DNA from: Candidatus Dactylopiibacterium carminicum
Lineage (GTDB): Bacteria > Pseudomonadota > Gammaproteobacteria > Burkholderiales > Rhodocyclaceae
DNA length: 32,826 bases
Direction: 5' to 3'
Assembly (NCBI RefSeq): GCF_014736495.1
Contig: NZ_MDUX01000041.1
Span: forward strand, 1-32,826
The notes under the pieces were generated by a model. That model worked only from the letters and a program-made list of their open reading frames with translations, had not been told where the DNA came from and did not search any database. Shown one piece after another: positions 1 to 7,304 of this stretch. Position numbers and translations under genes: made by a program. Every line of letters begins with the position of its first letter. Positions within the stretch are counted from its first letter, which is position 1.

Positions 1-55
1 CCACTTGGTTGCCAGCTTAAGGCTTCGAAGTGTCTAGTGAACCGGGGGCGATTCA
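1..55. mobile_element. Terminal end of an IS3-like insertion sequence, cut by the window edge
   Basis: Positions 31-55 are the inverted counterpart of 32773-32797, matching at 22 of 25 positions (mismatches at the 8th, 9th and 14th). The element would end in ...GGGGCGATTCA at position 55, with its body to the left, outside the window. The TG...CA terminus and the GCCCCGGG-type inner sequence resemble IS3-family ends, which is a recollection and not a database result. The three bases after it are CCC, the same as the three before the right-hand copy. No transposase is visible. Confidence 0.6.
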
Positions 56-346
56 CCCGTAAGTCCCGACTGCCGCGTGCGTTGTTCGGATCGTGGCTAC
101 CTTGTGATCAGGAGTTGCCCACCCGCCTGTAAGTAGGTGGGCTCCCGAACTTCAGGGCAGTGACGCCTGACCTTGGGGGCTGTTGTCAATCGTCTGCCGG
201 TTACGTTCGTTTGAATGGCAGCAGGCCCGGACACAAAAGTTTTGCGAACCGTTGCCGATATCCTGTGACGAGGTGGATGTCCGGAGGCTGTTTCGCCTGG
301 TTTCGTCATCAGAGGCTGCATTCATCCATTGGGGGGCGTGGTGGGC
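56..346. other. Non-coding stretch upstream of the EAL regulator
   Basis: No open reading frame here looks like a real gene. The only clear structure is a hairpin with GCCCACC at 117-123 pairing with GGTGGGC at 136-142 around a 12-base loop. It has no T-run after it, so it is not a typical terminator. I found no convincing sigma-70 or sigma-54 promoter, although the promoter of the downstream regulator should lie here. Confidence 0.4.
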
Positions 347-2617
347 ATGGATAGCGAACAGGAAGCATCGTCCGCCGAAATCACCGGGGACGACCTGTTG
401 CGATTTGCCGAGGAGCGGACTGACGAGCTCAGTATCGCGGGGCCCCCCGTTGTCTCTGCTCCTTGGCGCATCCTCATCACGGATGATGATGAGGAGGTTC
501 ATCGAGCCACCACGTTTGCCTTGCGAGGCCTGACGATTGATGGTCGTCCCCTGCAGTTGCTGCATGCCTCCAGTGCCACGGAAGCAGAAGCCTTGTTGCG
601 CGCGGAGCGCGGAATCGCGGTCGTGATGCTCGATGTGGTCATGGAGACGGAGGACGCCGGGTTGCGCCTAGTGTCCGTGATCCGTGACGAGATCGGCCTG
701 AAGTCCCTGCGCATCGTGCTGCGGACCGGGCAGCCGGGCTATGCGCCGGAGCTGGACGTGATCCGGCGGTACGACATCAACGATTACCGCACGAAGTCCG
801 AACTGTCGCAGACCCGGCTTGTCACCACGTTGACCGCTGCCGTGCGTGCCTGGGAGCAACTGGAGACCGTTGCCGCAGCCAATCGCGGCATGAATGCCGT
901 GGCCCGTTCCAGCAACACGATTTTCCGTGCCCGCGAAATGGAGGGGTTTTCCCGCTTGCTCGTGGAGCGTCTGGAGTCCCTGCTTGAAGAGTCTCTTTCG
1001 GTACTGATTTGTGTGGCTGCCAGTGAAATCAGTCCGCAGCCGCCAGACAGCATGAGTGTGGTACTGAGCACAGGTGTGTACGCCTCGCGTCAGGGGATGC
1101 TCATCGACAAAGGCCTGGATGCCGAACTGCTGCGCGGGATCCGGCGTTGTGCGGCGGTGCGCGCATGCATCTTCGAACCGGGGCGGTTTTTTATCTGGCT
1201 GGGCAGCGGCAAGCGCGAGGCCGTAGTAGTGGCGGAGTTGGCGCGCCCCCTACGCAGTGTCGAGCAGAAGTTGCTGGAAGTGTTCTCTGCCAGTCTGGCT
1301 GTCAGTTTTGAAAACGTCGATCTGATCGAGCGGCTGGATTTCTATGCCTACCATGATCCTCTGACGCGTCTGGCCAACCGGACCCGTTTTCTTGCCGAGG
1401 TGGATCAGGATCTGTTTGCCCACCAAGGAGGCTCCCGTTGCCTGGCGGTGGCGGACATCGTGCGGTTTTCGGACGTCAACGATGCGCTGGGTCATCAATG
1501 CGGTGATTCGCTGCTGACCGGCGTCGCCAAGCGCCTGCGTGCCACGCTGGGGGCTACTGTGATACTGGCACGAGTGTCGGGCGACACCTTTGCCGTATTC
1601 GGCCCCGAGAACGCCATTGACCCTGCAGGGTTGCAGGCGGCCTTCCAGCAGCCTTTCTTCGTGCACGGACACTCGCTGGCGGTACAGCTGAGAATCGGCC
1701 TGGCACGTGTGGCCGACTGCCGTGGCAATGCTGCCGAGTTACTGCGCTCTGCAACGCTGGCATTGAATCGCGCCCGGCAGAGCGAGGGCGGCAGTTTCTC
1801 GTTATTTTCCGCTCAGCTCTCGGAGGATGTGCAGACCCGCGTCAGCATGCTGCATAACCTGCGTGCCGCCATCGACTTCAAGCGCGGCCTGTCCTTGCAT
1901 TACCAACCCGTGATGGATGTCGAAAGCGACAGGCTCTGGGGGGTCGAGGCCCTGCTGCGCTGGCGCAACGATTTCGGCGAACAGGTAGCTCCGCGCCGCT
2001 TCATTCCGCTGGCGGAGCGTACCGGCATGATTCATGAGCTCGGCCTGTGGGTGCTGGAGCAGGCGCTGGAGCGGATTGCCGTATGGTCACGGCAGTTCGG
2101 GCAGAACCTTAACGTGGCGATCAATGTGTCAGCGGTACAGTTGCGGGCGCCGGATTTTGTGGCCCGTCTGCGTTGTGTGCTCGAATTCAGCGATATCGTG
2201 CCCGAGCGGCTGGTGCTGGATCTGAATGAAGCAGTGTGCCGCGAAAGCGCTGAGGTGATGCTCCATCAGTTACAGAGCCTGCGCGCCCTCGGCGTGAAAC
2301 TCGCGATGGATGACTTCGGAACGGGTACGAGTTCCTTGCGGCAGTTGTTGGAGCTACCACTGGACATGTTGAAGCTGGACTCCGGCTTCGTGGCCGATGT
2401 CGAACTCTCGGCATCGCTGCGGGCTCCGGCTGCCTCCGTATTGTCACTGGCCCGTCTGCGCGGGCTGACTGCGGTCGCCGAGGGGGTTGAAACGCAGGGG
2501 CAGGCGAGGGCGCTGCGCGAAATGGGCTATCGCCTGATGCAAGGCTTCCATTACGCGGAGCCGATGCCCTCCGAGCAGTTCGAGCACTGGCTGCGCGCGC
2601 GGATGCCTGCCGACTGA
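347..2617 (+). CDS. Response regulator with DUF3369, degenerate GGDEF and EAL domains (c-di-GMP phosphodiesterase)
   Basis: Predicted cytoplasmic signalling protein of 756 residues that hydrolyses cyclic di-GMP. An N-terminal receiver domain (about residues 40-165) has the acidic DDD cluster and a phospho-acceptor Asp96 in MLDVVM. A DUF3369-type linker follows (about 175-335). The GGDEF domain (about 340-495) has SGDTF at 411-415 in place of GGDEF, so cyclase activity is unlikely. The C-terminal EAL domain (about 510-750) keeps its key motifs: EAL at 534-536, the Asn of AINVSA, the Glu of LNEAV, DDFGTG, the Lys of MLKLD, VAEGVE and the Gln of LMQGF. It should therefore be catalytically competent. 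ATG 347 is chosen over the in-frame TTG at 329 because a G-rich ribosome binding site (331-336) precedes it. The stop is one base from the stop of the convergent pabBC gene. The cognate kinase is not in the window. Confidence 0.88.
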   Translation: MDSEQEASSAEITGDDLLRFAEERTDELSIAGPPVVSAPWRILITDDDEEVHRATTFALRGLTIDGRPLQLLHASSATEAEALLRAERGIAVVMLDVVMETEDAGLRLVSVIRDEIGLKSLRIVLRTGQPGYAPELDVIRRYDINDYRTKSELSQTRLVTTLTAAVRAWEQLETVAAANRGMNAVARSSNTIFRAREMEGFSRLLVERLESLLEESLSVLICVAASEISPQPPDSMSVVLSTGVYASRQGMLIDKGLDAELLRGIRRCAAVRACIFEPGRFFIWLGSGKREAVVVAELARPLRSVEQKLLEVFSASLAVSFENVDLIERLDFYAYHDPLTRLANRTRFLAEVDQDLFAHQGGSRCLAVADIVRFSDVNDALGHQCGDSLLTGVAKRLRATLGATVILARVSGDTFAVFGPENAIDPAGLQAAFQQPFFVHGHSLAVQLRIGLARVADCRGNAAELLRSATLALNRARQSEGGSFSLFSAQLSEDVQTRVSMLHNLRAAIDFKRGLSLHYQPVMDVESDRLWGVEALLRWRNDFGEQVAPRRFIPLAERTGMIHELGLWVLEQALERIAVWSRQFGQNLNVAINVSAVQLRAPDFVARLRCVLEFSDIVPERLVLDLNEAVCRESAEVMLHQLQSLRALGVKLAMDDFGTGTSSLRQLLELPLDMLKLDSGFVADVELSASLRAPAASVLSLARLRGLTAVAEGVETQGQARALREMGYRLMQGFHYAEPMPSEQFEHWLRARMPAD

Positions 2618-2618
2618 A

Positions 2619-4409
2619 TCAGACCAGCGTGACCTTGACCAGTCCGCGCAGGGCATTTCCCATGTAGATATGGCGTGCGCGGACAAGATCCGCCGGCGTC
2701 AGCATGGCTTCCCGCGCCAGACCGCGCGCCAGCAGATCCGCACGCAAGACCCCGGGCAGCAAGCCTGCGTCACTCGCTGGCGTGAGCAACGGGCCATCGT
2801 CGATGGAGAGGAAGAGATTGCTGCGGGCCCCCTCACAGAGCGCGCCGTGTTCGTTGCAGAACAATACGTCGTATAGCCCGGCCTCGAGCGCCTGCTGCAA
2901 TGCCTCATCGTAGAAACGACGCGCGCTGGTTTTGTGGTGCAGACGCGGATCGGTGCTGTCGAGTGTGAAACCGGCAGGGGTGATGCGGGGCTGCACAGGT
3001 TGTGGATCCAGCGGCCTGCTGGTGATGACGAAGCGACCATCACGCCAGAGCTGCAGGCGCACGCGCAAAAGCCCTTCTGCTGGTTCTTGCATCAGCGCAG
3101 CACGGATGGCGGGCTGGGGGCAGATGAAGCCCAGCTTGGCGGCTGATGCTGCAAGCCGCGCCAGATGCCCGGCAAGCAGGGGATAACAGCCATCCGCTTC
3201 GCGTCTGAGGGTTTCGATCAGATGCAGATCCGGCATCGCGAAACGTGCCTTGGTCAGGCATTCGCGATACTCGTCGGTGGGGTTCGAGTCGGCCACGATA
3301 CCGCTGCCCACGTCGAGACGGCAGTTACCTTGTTGCGTCAGCAACAGGGTACGGATAGGCACATTGAGGCTGAAGTCGCCATCCGGTGCGATCCAGCCCA
3401 GGCCACCACAGTAGATGCCGCGTGGAGCCCCCTCCAGCGTATCGATGATCTGCATGGCACGGATTTTGGGGGCGCCGGTGACCGAGCCGCAGGGGAACAG
3501 TGCGCGCAGGGTTTCTTCCAGTCCGGCGCGTACCGGCGCGGCCTCGATGCTGGAAGTCAGCTGATAGACACTGGCGTAGCGTTCCACGCTGAACAAGCTC
3601 GTGACCTCCACGCCACCAGGTGCCGTGAGCCGCCCCAGATCGTTGCGGATGAGGTCGACAATCATCAGGTTTTCCGCCTGATCCTTGGGAGAGGTCGCGA
3701 GAGCTTGCGCCCGAGCAGCATCCTCCACGGGGTCCGGGCTGCGTGCTGCTGTCCCTTTCATCGGGCGGGCCTTCAGGCGTTCACCGCAACGCGTGATGAA
3801 GAGCTCGGGTGAGCGAGACAGGATCCAATCCTGGCCATCATGGATCAGCGCGCCATGGGCACTGCCCTGGGTGGCGCGCAGGGCGTGTGCCACGGCCAAT
3901 GGGTGACCATAATGACGGCCGTGCAACGGAAAGGTGAGATTGACCTGGTAGCAGTCGCCCGCCTTAATCCAGTCGAGGATGCGATGACAGGCGCTGGCAT
4001 GGCGGGATTCGTCCCAGGTTGGATACAAGGTCAGCAACCCACCCTCTCGTGCCTGGGGGCTCAATGCGTCCAGCCGGGTCTGCCACCAGGATTCAAGCGC
4101 GTCTCCGGCCAAAGAGCTGGCCTCGGTGAAGATCCAGGCCCGCAGCAGTGGCTGATCCGCCCCGAGGTTTGGCTGCAAGACAGGTTCGAACGCCAGCCCC
4201 AACTCATAATGCGCTGCCAGCGCCACCCAGTGGCCTTGAGCTCGTGCAGCATCAAGCGTTGCGAAGCAGGCTGGCAGTTGTTCGGGGTGGTCTGCACGCA
4301 GGTGGCCAATGCAGTTGTGCAGCCAGCGGGCGTGCGCCGGCTGGGCGACGTTGTCCTCAAACAGCGCGAAGGCCGTGGAGGCTCTCACAAGGGGTGCCGC
4401 AAACGACAC
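2619..4409 (-). CDS. pabB: Aminodeoxychorismate synthase component I fused to aminodeoxychorismate lyase (PabB-PabC)
   Basis: Bifunctional enzyme of folate biosynthesis, 596 residues. The first about 385 residues are a chorismate-binding PabB domain that would use ammonia from a PabA glutaminase encoded elsewhere. It shows PMKGT, the Lys-containing version typical of aminodeoxychorismate synthase where anthranilate synthase has Ala, plus CGSVTGAPKIRAM and DVGSGIVADSNPTDEYRE. The C-terminal about 200 residues are a PLP-dependent class IV aminotransferase-fold PabC domain. That domain has HKTSARRFYDEA containing the PLP lysine, EGARSNLF, and GLLPGVLR, and it would eliminate pyruvate to give 4-aminobenzoate. 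The start is GTG at 4409 with AAGGA upstream. The gene lies downstream of mltD on the same strand, 108 bases away, and converges on the EAL gene with one base between stops, leaving no room for a terminator. PabB-PabC fusions are known in Proteobacteria. Confidence 0.92.
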   Translation of the reverse strand: MSFAAPLVRASTAFALFEDNVAQPAHARWLHNCIGHLRADHPEQLPACFATLDAARAQGHWVALAAHYELGLAFEPVLQPNLGADQPLLRAWIFTEASSLAGDALESWWQTRLDALSPQAREGGLLTLYPTWDESRHASACHRILDWIKAGDCYQVNLTFPLHGRHYGHPLAVAHALRATQGSAHGALIHDGQDWILSRSPELFITRCGERLKARPMKGTAARSPDPVEDAARAQALATSPKDQAENLMIVDLIRNDLGRLTAPGGVEVTSLFSVERYASVYQLTSSIEAAPVRAGLEETLRALFPCGSVTGAPKIRAMQIIDTLEGAPRGIYCGGLGWIAPDGDFSLNVPIRTLLLTQQGNCRLDVGSGIVADSNPTDEYRECLTKARFAMPDLHLIETLRREADGCYPLLAGHLARLAASAAKLGFICPQPAIRAALMQEPAEGLLRVRLQLWRDGRFVITSRPLDPQPVQPRITPAGFTLDSTDPRLHHKTSARRFYDEALQQALEAGLYDVLFCNEHGALCEGARSNLFLSIDDGPLLTPASDAGLLPGVLRADLLARGLAREAMLTPADLVRARHIYMGNALRGLVKVTLV

Positions 4410-4420
4410 GGGATTTCCTT

Positions 4421-4518
4421 AGACGCTGCTCACGATCATGCTTCGAGGCTACGCTCAGGACGTATGCACTGTGCTTTGTCCTGCTGGCGGCCCTTCATCA
4501 TGGATCGTGATGGCGTCT
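4421..4518. repeat. Nested inverted repeat between mltD and pabBC
   Basis: The outer arms are AGACGC-tgc-TCACGATC (4421-4437) and GATCGTGA-tg-GCGTCT (4503-4518), 14 paired positions with a small asymmetric internal loop. Inside the 65-base loop a second pair, CAGGAC (4456-4461) and GTCCTG (4478-4483), could form a nested stem. There is no T-run on either strand, so it is not a classical terminator. It overlaps the last base of the mltD stop codon. Confidence 0.5.
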
Positions 4519-5867
4519 TAGCCACGAGGCTGTCGCGTGCTGTCAGCAACCCGGGGCTGGGCCGTATCGGTTTTGCCGCTGATCGGGCGACCGGTCTTTG
4601 GCGTAGGCTTGCCGGTAGCTGCGGTACGTGCTTCGGTATTGACGTTGCCAGGGATCAGCAGCGTATAGCCGACTGCAAGTCTCGCACCGGCTTTGAGTCC
4701 GTTTGCGGTACGCAAGGTCTCGGCGGACAGGTTGAGGCGGCGGGCTACGTCCTCCACGCGTTCGCGGCGGGGTAGGGTGTAGGTCTTCCAGCTCAGCAAC
4801 GGGCCGTTGTATATGGCGAGATTGAGCTGGAACTTCTGGGCGTTCTCGATCGGCAGCAGCAGATCGGCATTGTGGTCACCCGGAATCACGGGGCGGTTAT
4901 AGGCAGGATTGAGCAGGCGGAAATCGGCCAACGATATTTCAGCCAGCTTGGCTGCCAGCGCGACATCCATGGCCTGACTGCGCTCAACCTTCATGAAATA
5001 GGGCTGATTGGGGATTTCCGGCAGCTTGATTGCATACTGCTCCGGGAAAGAGACGATCTGTTTGATGGCCTGCAGCTTGGGTACGTACTGACTGGTTTCC
5101 GCAGGCATCCTCAGGCTGTTGAAGTCAGTTGGCCGACCCGCCGACTGATTGGCCTTGATGGCACGCGCCACGGCGTTTTCCCCCCAGTTGTAAGACGCCA
5201 GGGCCAGATGCCAGTCGCCATGCATTTCGTAGGTAGTCTGAAGATACTGCAGTGCCGCCGTGGTGGAAGCCAGTACGTCACGGCGTTCATCCACCCACCA
5301 GTTCTGCCGTAGTTGGAATACCTTGCCTGTCGAAGGGATAAACTGCCACAGGCCGGCTGCACTGGCCGACGACAGTGCATGTGGGTTGAAGGCGCTCTCC
5401 ACGACCGGCAGCAGTGCCAGTTCGCTGGGCATGCCACGTTTTTCCAGCTCGTCGAGGATGTGATGCAGGTAAGGGCGGCCACGCTCCAGCATGGTCAACA
5501 GTCCCTGGCGATTGGCCAGCAGGAGCTGAACCTGGCGGTCTACCGTGGGGCTGAGAAGATCCGGCATGGCAAATCCCTTGCGCATGCGAAGCCAAAGATC
5601 ACTCTGGGCGGCCGTGAGATCCACTGTGCGGATCCCGGGCTGAAAGGCGGTCGGTTTGTCTTTCTGGACCGACGATGCGTTCGCCAGCGAGTCGAGTTGT
5701 TTGCTGATGGCCAAGCGTTCGTTGGCCGAGGGCTGTACTGCGGGAGCGGAATAAGAAGGCTGCGAGGTAGGGAGCGGGGCAGGTGCTTCGGTCTGCTGTG
5801 GCTCGGTGGGCAAGGCGCTGCAACCTAGCAGGAAGCAGGCACAGACGAGGCTCGCGAGACTTTTCAT
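4518..5867 (-). CDS. mltD: Membrane-bound lytic murein transglycosylase D (lipoprotein)
   Basis: Peptidoglycan-cleaving lytic transglycosylase, predicted to be anchored in the outer membrane as a lipoprotein; 449 residues, close to the 452 of E. coli MltD. The start ATG 5867 (MKSLASLVCA) gives a lipoprotein signal peptide with LLGC and acylated Cys16. It has CAGGAG nine bases upstream, so the 61-residue longer reading back to 6050 is rejected. The SLT domain spans about residues 135-260, with the catalytic Glu157 in LLPVVESAFNP followed by SSASAAGLWQFIPSTG and ALASYNWGENAV. A LysM peptidoglycan-binding module is visible near the C-terminus (about 395-435). Downstream on the same strand, 108 bases away, lies pabBC. 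The two may share a transcript but have no obvious functional link. Confidence 0.93.
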   Translation of the reverse strand: MKSLASLVCACFLLGCSALPTEPQQTEAPAPLPTSQPSYSAPAVQPSANERLAISKQLDSLANASSVQKDKPTAFQPGIRTVDLTAAQSDLWLRMRKGFAMPDLLSPTVDRQVQLLLANRQGLLTMLERGRPYLHHILDELEKRGMPSELALLPVVESAFNPHALSSASAAGLWQFIPSTGKVFQLRQNWWVDERRDVLASTTAALQYLQTTYEMHGDWHLALASYNWGENAVARAIKANQSAGRPTDFNSLRMPAETSQYVPKLQAIKQIVSFPEQYAIKLPEIPNQPYFMKVERSQAMDVALAAKLAEISLADFRLLNPAYNRPVIPGDHNADLLLPIENAQKFQLNLAIYNGPLLSWKTYTLPRRERVEDVARRLNLSAETLRTANGLKAGARLAVGYTLLIPGNVNTEARTAATGKPTPKTGRPISGKTDTAQPRVADSTRQPRG

Positions 5868-6038
5868 GGGTGCAGGCTCCTGCCCGGGCAAACTGAATGC
5901 GGCATTGTAAGGAAAAAGCCCCGCATTTCCCAAGAGAAGATTCCTGTCTGGCCATGATCTGGTATGTATAGCCGCTTGCCGTTCGTCGGGAACTGCCGGC
6001 GCAGTTTCAATGGGAGTAATACAAATCGGGGAGAAAAT

Positions 6039-6164
6039 ATGATTCTGCAATTATTTCGAAGAGCAGTTGTTTGGCCATATCGCATATACCCATATCGATC
6101 GATTGCGGAATGTGCTGTGGGATCGCTTTTTTTGATATGTCTTACAAATCAGAGTGATGCCTGA
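6039..6164 (+). CDS. Possible 41-residue small protein upstream of the PL3 lyase
   Basis: Unrecognised short open reading frame. ATG 6039 is preceded by a strong Shine-Dalgarno sequence, GGGGAG at 6028-6033, five bases before the start. The predicted peptide has a basic, aromatic N-terminal half and a hydrophobic stretch (AVGSLFLICLTN) near the C-terminus, which could be a membrane segment. It sits in a DNA patch distinctly richer in A+T than its neighbours. No function can be proposed. It may equally be chance in a promoter region. Confidence 0.22.
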   Translation: MILQLFRRAVVWPYRIYPYRSIAECAVGSLFLICLTNQSDA

Positions 6165-6168
6165 ACTT

Positions 6169-6247
6169 GATCTCTCCCGGTTGGCATTCCAGAGTGCAGA
6201 TCGCTGACGGCATAAGGTCAGCCAAGGCAGGAGGGCTTGCGCCTTCC
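6169..6247 (+). promoter_or_regulatory. Structured leader with three successive hairpins before the PL3 lyase
   Basis: Three inverted repeats follow one another in the 5' leader: GATCT (6169-6173) with AGATC (6198-6202); GCTGAC (6203-6208) with GTCAGC (6217-6222), directly abutting the first; and GGAGGGC (6230-6236) with GCCTTCC (6241-6247) around a TTGC loop, with one G-U pair. The second arm can also compete with TTGGC (6181-6185) pairing to GCCAA (6221-6225). The layout suggests a regulatory RNA leader, but I do not recognise a known riboswitch core. The ribosome binding site GGAG is at 6269-6272. Confidence 0.35.
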
Positions 6248-6279
6248 GAAGATCTGATTCATCCAATTGGAGACAAATC

Positions 6280-7206
6280 ATGATTCGTAAGATTCTCGGC
6301 GGAATCGTCGCCATGCTGTTGGCTTCCGGTGTTCATGCGGCCACTGATTATCCGAGTGGTTACACGAAATGCGTCAAGGAAGGCTCCACCTGTCCCATGA
6401 GCGGTACCCGCTCTGTAGCGTTCGGGAAATCCGGCACTTTTGTATATGCCACGCTGACGGGTTCATTCGTCTGTCAGGCCTCGCTGTTCCCGTCAAACTC
6501 CATTACCGGTAGCCGCTGGTGTTCGTATGCGGGTTCGGCGACGTCTTCGTCCAGTTCGAGCTCGTCCAGTTCATCGGGCAGTGGGTCCGGCGGCATTACG
6601 GGCGCGACCTGCACCTCAACGGGATCCGTTTCCATTTCTTCGACCGTGGTTGTGGAAAGCGGTGAAACCTATGATGGCGGCTGCAAGACTTTCAACCCAA
6701 CTTCGGCACTGGGTAATGGCTCGCAGAGCGAATCACAGAAGCCTGCTTTCCGTATCAACGGCGGGACGCTGAAGAATGCCATTCTGGGCAACAACGGGGT
6801 GGATGGCGTCCATTTCTACGGTGGTGGGACGCTGCAGAATTTCCGCTGGACAAATATCGGTGAGGACGCCTTTACGGTGAAATCTTCCGGGACGGTGAAT
6901 ATCTCTGCCGTTTCCGGCTATGACGGTGAGGATAAATTCGGTCAGGTGAATGCGGAATCCACCATGAATATCTCCAACTGCGTGGTAGACAATGTCGCCA
7001 AGGTGATTCGCCAGAATGGCGGCACGACTTACAAGATCACCGTCAATATCGATCGTTGCCGTCTCTCCAACCTCAAGGAGGGCGTATTCCGTACGGACAG
7101 TTCCAAATTGGTGGCCAAGCTCACCAATTCGGTCCTGAGCAACGCGGGAACCGTGTGCATCGGTAGCTGGGCCTCCTGCACTCAGTCCGGAAACTCTGGT
7201 AACTAA
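6280..7206 (+). CDS. Secreted pectate lyase, family PL3, with N-terminal Cys-rich module and polyserine linker
   Basis: Predicted extracellular enzyme that cleaves polygalacturonate by beta-elimination; 308 residues. A Sec signal peptide ends near VHA-A (residue 20). Residues 24-84 form a small module with four cysteines (31, 38, 65, 81), a GYTKC start and GTRSVAFG, of a kind I recall at the ends of other secreted carbohydrate-active enzymes. An 11-serine run (89-99) and a Gly/Ser linker lead to the parallel beta-helix catalytic domain (about 107-308). That domain has NNGVDGVHFYG, GEDAFTVK and EDKFGQVN. Asp175, Glu195, Asp196, Lys201, Lys219 and Arg244 have the same spacing as Asp63, Glu83, Asp84, Lys89, Lys107 and Arg132 of Bacillus Pel-15, as I recall them, so the calcium and catalytic sites look intact. 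It is followed by a clear terminator and is probably monocistronic. Confidence 0.88.
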   Translation: MIRKILGGIVAMLLASGVHAATDYPSGYTKCVKEGSTCPMSGTRSVAFGKSGTFVYATLTGSFVCQASLFPSNSITGSRWCSYAGSATSSSSSSSSSSSGSGSGGITGATCTSTGSVSISSTVVVESGETYDGGCKTFNPTSALGNGSQSESQKPAFRINGGTLKNAILGNNGVDGVHFYGGGTLQNFRWTNIGEDAFTVKSSGTVNISAVSGYDGEDKFGQVNAESTMNISNCVVDNVAKVIRQNGGTTYKITVNIDRCRLSNLKEGVFRTDSSKLVAKLTNSVLSNAGTVCIGSWASCTQSGNSGN

Positions 7207-7220
7207 AGCATCGGCCTTGG

Positions 7221-7248
7221 CCGGTGGCGCTCCACGCCACTGGTTTTT
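7221..7248 (+). terminator. Rho-independent terminator of the PL3 lyase gene
   Basis: CCGGTGGCG (7221-7229) pairs with CGCCACTGG (7235-7243) with one G-U pair, around a five-base loop, and is followed by TTTTT. It lies 15 bases past the stop codon. Confidence 0.85.
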
Positions 7249-7304
7249 CTGGGCATGTAGCCAGGCTGCGTGCCCTTTTTTCATTTCTTCGGAGTGCGCG
7301 GTAG

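Noticed and set aside
3840..4775. Plus-strand frame of 311 codons over pabBC and mltD
   Set aside because: It spans two confident minus-strand genes and their spacer, and has no recognisable motif.
6150..6260. Cyclic di-GMP (GEMM) riboswitch before the PL3 lyase
   Set aside because: The hairpin layout is suggestive, but the conserved GEMM-I core sequences are absent, so I list only a structured leader.
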